From positions 1 through 64,000 of the forward strand of contig UNSJ01000001.1 in the NCBI GenBank assembly GCA_900548405.1: a stretch of DNA of 64,000 nt, written 5' to 3'. The translations under genes were made by a program, and so were the position numbers. Origin of the DNA: Candidatus Gastranaerophilales bacterium (lineage in GTDB: Bacteria; Cyanobacteriota; Vampirovibrionia; Gastranaerophilales; Gastranaerophilaceae). The stretch's first letter is position 1, and the number at the start of each line of letters is the position of its first letter. This document shows positions 60,940 to 64,000 of this stretch, piece by piece. Under the pieces are notes generated by a model. That model made no database searches and was not told where the DNA came from. It was given only the letters and a program-made list of their open reading frames with translations.

Positions 60940-62613
60940 ATGGGATTAAGTAGAAAAAATGTTTTAATGTTACTTCAGGAAAGAACTGAAAAATATGCTG
61001 ACAAAGTTGCATTAGGTATGAAAAACCAATATGGTTGGAGAGAATTCACATATCGCGGAATAGGTTTAATGTCAAGAAAGCTCGCGCATTATTTAATGAA
61101 TGAATTAAATGTCCAAAAAGGCGACAGGCTTGCAATCCTTTCCGAATCAAAGCCCGAATACGGTGCTTGTGTATTTGCATCTGTTATCTCCGGAATGATA
61201 ACAGTTCCTTTGGATGTTAAACTCACTAAATATGAACTAAAATCTATTCTTTCCGATTGCGAACCTACGGTTATTATGGTTTCACGCTCGCATATTGAAA
61301 TGGCTGAGTTTTTAAAACAAGAAATTCCTTCAATTAAAGAAGTTATTTTAATGGATGAGCCTTGCTGCAATATTAAAGAAAAAAGTATTTATCAGCTTCC
61401 TGATAATTATGATGACAAATGGAAAGTAAGAAGCTCTAAATCTACTGCGTTCATTATTTATACTTCAGGAACAACAGGAATTGCTAAGGGTGTTGAAATC
61501 TCATTTGTAAATATGTTTTCACAGCTGGATGACTTAAAGTACGCGCTTGATATGATTTTGCCTTTCAAAAACATTAATGTGCTTTCAATCCTGCCGATGA
61601 ACCATTTATTTGAAATGACAGTAGGATTTTCTACATTTTTGAATTTCGGATGCTCTGTATATTACACTCCAAGCTTAAAACCTAAAGATGTTTTGAGTAT
61701 TATGCGCGAAAAACGTATTCAATTCATGATTGTTGTACCTGCGTTTTTAAAACTTCTAAAAACAGGTATTGAAACAGAGTTAAACAATTCTCCGAAATAT
61801 GTTCAAATTTTGTTTAATTTGATGTTTGCTGCTGCTAAATTTATTCCGTCATATAGAATTAAAAAACTTATGTTCAGAAAAATTCATAACAAATTCGGCG
61901 GAAGATTTATAGGTTGTATTTCAGGCGGTGCTCCGTTAGATGTTTCGGTTGGTGAGTTTTTTGAAAGAATTGGTATAAAAGTTTATCAAGGATACGGATT
62001 ATCGGAAGTAAGCCCTGTTGCATCAGTTAATGTTGACAGACGCGGTGACATTGCTTCTGTCGGAAGACCATTAAAAAGTTTTGAAGCTAAAGTTGATTCT
62101 GAAACAGGCGAGCTTCTTTTGAGAGGTCCTGCTGTAATGAGAGGTTATCATAATCAGCCTGAAATGACTGCAGAAGTAATTGATTCTGATGGATGGCTTC
62201 ACACGGGTGATATCGCAGAAATTAAAAACGGAGGACATATATACATTACAGGAAGAATTAAAAATATGATTGTTTTATCAGGCGGTAAAAAAGTTTTCCC
62301 TGAAGAAGTTGAAGCTGTATTGGAAAAAAGCCCGTTGTTTGCAGAAGTCTGCGTGTTGGGTATCTCCAGAACATTTGGAGTAAAAGACGGTACAGAAGAA
62401 ATTGCTGCTGTAATTGTTCCTAAAAAAGAAATGATTGAAAAATATAGCGATGAAGAACTTGATAAAGTTATCAGAGCTGAGGTGAAACAATTGTCTACAC
62501 ATCTTACAGCATATAAACGTCCTGTAAATATTGTTGTTACAAAAGAACCTTTACCTAGAACGTCAACAAGAAAGGTTAAACGTAAAGAAGTAAAACAGCT
62601 TGTTAATGCATAG
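60940..62613 (+). CDS. long-chain acyl-CoA/acyl-ACP synthetase (AMP-forming)
   Basis: 557 residues. P-loop FIIYTSGTTGIAKGVEISF, YQGYGLSEVSPVASVN, GDIAEIKNGGHIYITGR and the Lys motif PRTSTRKVKRKEV are ANL-superfamily motifs; the hydrophobic stretch near LMFAAAKFIP is typical of long-chain types. It activates a fatty acid as acyl-AMP and then to CoA or ACP. GAAAGGTGTG precedes the ATG. It is followed by two small exported-protein genes with 13 and 9 base gaps. The exact acceptor is not decidable. Confidence 0.88.
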   Translation: MGLSRKNVLMLLQERTEKYADKVALGMKNQYGWREFTYRGIGLMSRKLAHYLMNELNVQKGDRLAILSESKPEYGACVFASVISGMITVPLDVKLTKYELKSILSDCEPTVIMVSRSHIEMAEFLKQEIPSIKEVILMDEPCCNIKEKSIYQLPDNYDDKWKVRSSKSTAFIIYTSGTTGIAKGVEISFVNMFSQLDDLKYALDMILPFKNINVLSILPMNHLFEMTVGFSTFLNFGCSVYYTPSLKPKDVLSIMREKRIQFMIVVPAFLKLLKTGIETELNNSPKYVQILFNLMFAAAKFIPSYRIKKLMFRKIHNKFGGRFIGCISGGAPLDVSVGEFFERIGIKVYQGYGLSEVSPVASVNVDRRGDIASVGRPLKSFEAKVDSETGELLLRGPAVMRGYHNQPEMTAEVIDSDGWLHTGDIAEIKNGGHIYITGRIKNMIVLSGGKKVFPEEVEAVLEKSPLFAEVCVLGISRTFGVKDGTEEIAAVIVPKKEMIEKYSDEELDKVIRAEVKQLSTHLTAYKRPVNIVVTKEPLPRTSTRKVKRKEVKQLVNA

Positions 62614-62626
62614 AAAGGATGATTAA

Positions 62627-62917
62627 ATGAAAAAGAAAATTTTAATTTTAACTTTAATTCTTGCAGTATCAGGATTTAACGTTCAGTCATTTGCAAAAAC
62701 AACTCACGGGCGCGACGGCGAAATCAGCGGAAGAAGTGTCGGTGCAGCGGTATGTTCACTTCTTGTATGGCCCGGTATAGGTCAGGCAATTAACAAAAAC
62801 CCGGCAGAGAAAAATGTTACACACGCTGTTCTCGGTTTGACAGGTGTTTTCAGATTTTGGTCATTTTATGACGCAATAATTGACAGACGCGGCGGTGTAT
62901 GGAAAAACCGTATATAA
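62627..62917 (+). CDS. small exported or membrane protein
   Basis: 96 residues. MKKKILILTLILAVSGFNVQ is a Sec signal peptide with cleavage expected near SFA-KT. The mature part has a hydrophobic segment (SVGAAVCSLLVWPGIGQAIN) and a second one (AVLGLTGVFRFWSFYDAI), so it is likely membrane-associated. AAAGGATGATTAA is the ribosome site. Probably one operon with the acyl-CoA synthetase and the next gene; function unknown. Confidence 0.7.
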   Translation: MKKKILILTLILAVSGFNVQSFAKTTHGRDGEISGRSVGAAVCSLLVWPGIGQAINKNPAEKNVTHAVLGLTGVFRFWSFYDAIIDRRGGVWKNRI

Positions 62918-62926
62918 GGAATAAAA

Positions 62927-63334
62927 ATGAATAAAATTAATTTATCTTTATTGGTTACTTTTCTTTTACTAACAGTCTCAGGGGCTCAAGTTGTGGCTGA
63001 TAATCTGCTTTATGCAGAGGCAAAATCAATCGTTGATGCGCCAAAATGGACTGATTTTTGTGAAGCAGGTTACGAAAATGCGAAAATTAACAGAAACAGA
63101 GATTTTTTAAATGTTTTCAGTTTTGTTAAATCTGAGAGAATAAAACAAACTTACTGGGCTGAAAGGCGTGAAAGCTTTGAAAAGAGATTGAAATATTGTA
63201 CATCACTGGATGAGCCTGATAAATCAGTATGTTATACAGAATTAAGAAGTGAAGAAAAGAATAATAATGACTTATATTCACAAAAGCGTAAAGAGCTTCT
63301 TTATGAGAGTAACATTAGATTAAACAGCCATTAG
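62927..63334 (+). CDS. hypothetical exported protein
   Basis: 135 residues. MNKINLSLLVTFLLLTVSGA with cleavage near VVA-DN is a signal peptide. The mature part is helical, charged and has three Cys (DFCEAGYENAKINRNR, KYCTSLDEPDKSVCYTEL), so at least one disulfide is likely in the periplasm. Ends at a strong terminator. Function unknown; same operon as 62627. Confidence 0.7.
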   Translation: MNKINLSLLVTFLLLTVSGAQVVADNLLYAEAKSIVDAPKWTDFCEAGYENAKINRNRDFLNVFSFVKSERIKQTYWAERRESFEKRLKYCTSLDEPDKSVCYTELRSEEKNNNDLYSQKRKELLYESNIRLNSH

Positions 63335-63341
63335 TTATAAA

Positions 63342-63367
63342 AAAAGACCTCAATTATGAGGTCTTTT
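63342..63367 (+). terminator. intrinsic terminator of the acyl-CoA synthetase operon
   Basis: AAAAGACCTCA / TGAGGTCTTTT stem with ATTA loop, T-rich on both sides; also faces the rubrerythrin gene end. Confidence 0.9.
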
Positions 63368-63389
63368 ATATATTGACTATGACAATCAA

Positions 63390-63929
63390 TTAAGCAAAGT
63401 ATCTTTTTAATAATCCGTCAAATCCTTTACCGTGACGAGCTTCGTCTTTAGCCATTTCGTGAACTGTATCATGAATTGCATCATATCCAAGTTCTTTAGC
63501 ACGTCTTGCAATAGCTAATTTACCGTCGCAAGCGCCATGTTCAGCTTCTGCACGCATTTCAAGGTTTTTCTTAGTTGAATCTGTAACAACTTCACCAAGT
63601 AATTCAGCGAATTTTGCAGCGTGTTCAGCTTCTTCAAATGCATATCTTTTGTAAGCTTCTGCAACTTCAGGATAGCCTTCTCTTTCAGCTACTCTAGCCA
63701 TTGCCAAATACATACCTACTTCTGTGCATTCTCCGTTAAAGTGAGCTCTTAAGCCTTCCATAATTTCTTTATCTTCTACAACACCGTCGCCTACTTTGTG
63801 TTCACAAGCGTAAACTTTTTCACCGCCGCCGATTTCGTTAAATGTAGTTGCTCCGCATAAAGGACATCTTTCTGGAGCTTTATCTGCTTCTGTTGACCAA
63901 CCGCATACTGTACATACAAATTTTGCCAT
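63390..63929 (-). CDS. rubrerythrin with N-terminal rubredoxin domain (reverse rubrerythrin type)
   Basis: 179 residues. The rubredoxin cluster comes first, [24 protein letters not shown] (residues 4-27 abridged: CTVCG ... CPLCG), then the diiron four-helix bundle with [49 protein letters not shown] and [16 protein letters not shown] as Glu/His ligands. Domain order is reversed from classical rubrerythrin, the type that reduces peroxide in anaerobes. GAAAGGTGGTC is the ribosome site. Points to oxygen and peroxide defence in a strict anaerobe. Confidence 0.9.
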   Translation of the reverse strand: MAKFVCTVCGWSTEADKAPERCPLCGATTFNEIGGGEKVYACEHKVGDGVVEDKEIMEGLRAHFNGECTEVGMYLAMARVAEREGYPEVAEAYKRYAFEEAEHAAKFAELLGEVVTDSTKKNLEMRAEAEHGACDGKLAIARRAKELGYDAIHDTVHEMAKDEARHGKGFDGLLKRYFA

Positions 63930-64000
63930 TTTTGACCACCTTTCTTAACTCAAATGTGATTTTAATATTTTCTACATGACTAATGATACAATATTAATTT

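Noticed and set aside
1-64000. tRNA, rRNA, CRISPR array, transposase or IS ends
   Set aside because: No tRNA T-arm pattern, spacer-repeat array or transposase motif was found by eye; a tRNAscan and CRISPR search should confirm this.

Overview
This low-GC window looks like the chromosome of an anaerobic, fermentative, gut-type Gram-negative bacterium. My best guess is the Gastranaerophilales (Vampirovibrionia, 'Melainabacteria'). The evidence is lipid A genes (lpxA, lpxC, lpxD, fabZ), a PPi-dependent phosphofructokinase, two [FeFe] hydrogenases plus HydF, a rubrerythrin, several FTLAEVLITLGIIG-type pilin-like proteins, and many lineage-type hypotheticals. This assignment is inference from gene content; there is no rRNA to confirm it. 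By eye I found no tRNA, rRNA, CRISPR array, transposase or clear prophage.

Layout. 1-2.8 kb: partial ROK kinase, a DUF1796-like gene, four small tandem HTH genes and a tiny membrane-peptide candidate. 2.9-7.7 kb: pfp, a hypothetical, GNAT acetyltransferase, M29 aminopeptidase, lpxA. 7.8-12.2 kb: two hypotheticals and pilin-like gene 1. 12.2-18.1 kb: fabZ-lpxC-lpxD, an rfaE2-like gene, asd, a divergent XRE repressor region with phased operators, dapB. 18.2-23.6 kb: PC4-like protein, priA, DEAD-box helicase, dxr. 23.6-25.7 kb: pilin-like gene 2, a paralogue of gene 1. 25.7-30.7 kb: a hydrogenase cluster (catalytic type, [2Fe-2S] thioredoxin-fold protein, SpoIIE-type phosphatase, PAS-bearing sensory hydrogenase, second [2Fe-2S] protein). 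30.7-39.7 kb: pilin-like gene 3, purB, rpsO, hydF, pilin-like gene 4, mnmE. 39.8-48.4 kb: two large TPR proteins, an AcsE-like pterin methyltransferase, hypotheticals. 48.4-51 kb: gyrA. 52-58.6 kb: a dTDP-rhamnose/glycan operon with glyA and a WecA-like transferase. 58.8-64 kb: hypothetical, miaB, acyl-CoA synthetase, two exported proteins, rubrerythrin.

The most striking signal is a set of five tracts of exactly ten G, each flanked as C-G10-C on the + strand (9407, 10477, 23793, 30937, 54153). Three sit in the cleavable leader of pilin-like genes 1-3. In all three, the ATG with a good promoter and Shine-Dalgarno is out of frame with the pilin body by the same register, and adding one G restores a full prepilin. 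The other two lie inside a GT92-type glycosyltransferase and the N-terminal extension of a 555-aa unknown protein, where G10 keeps the frame open. This looks like a surface-structure contingency (phase-variation) system, or a frameshift-controlled one, unless G10 is a systematic assembly under-call. A second recurring signal is seven genes without a Shine-Dalgarno whose -10 box lies exactly six bases before the ATG, which predicts leaderless mRNAs.
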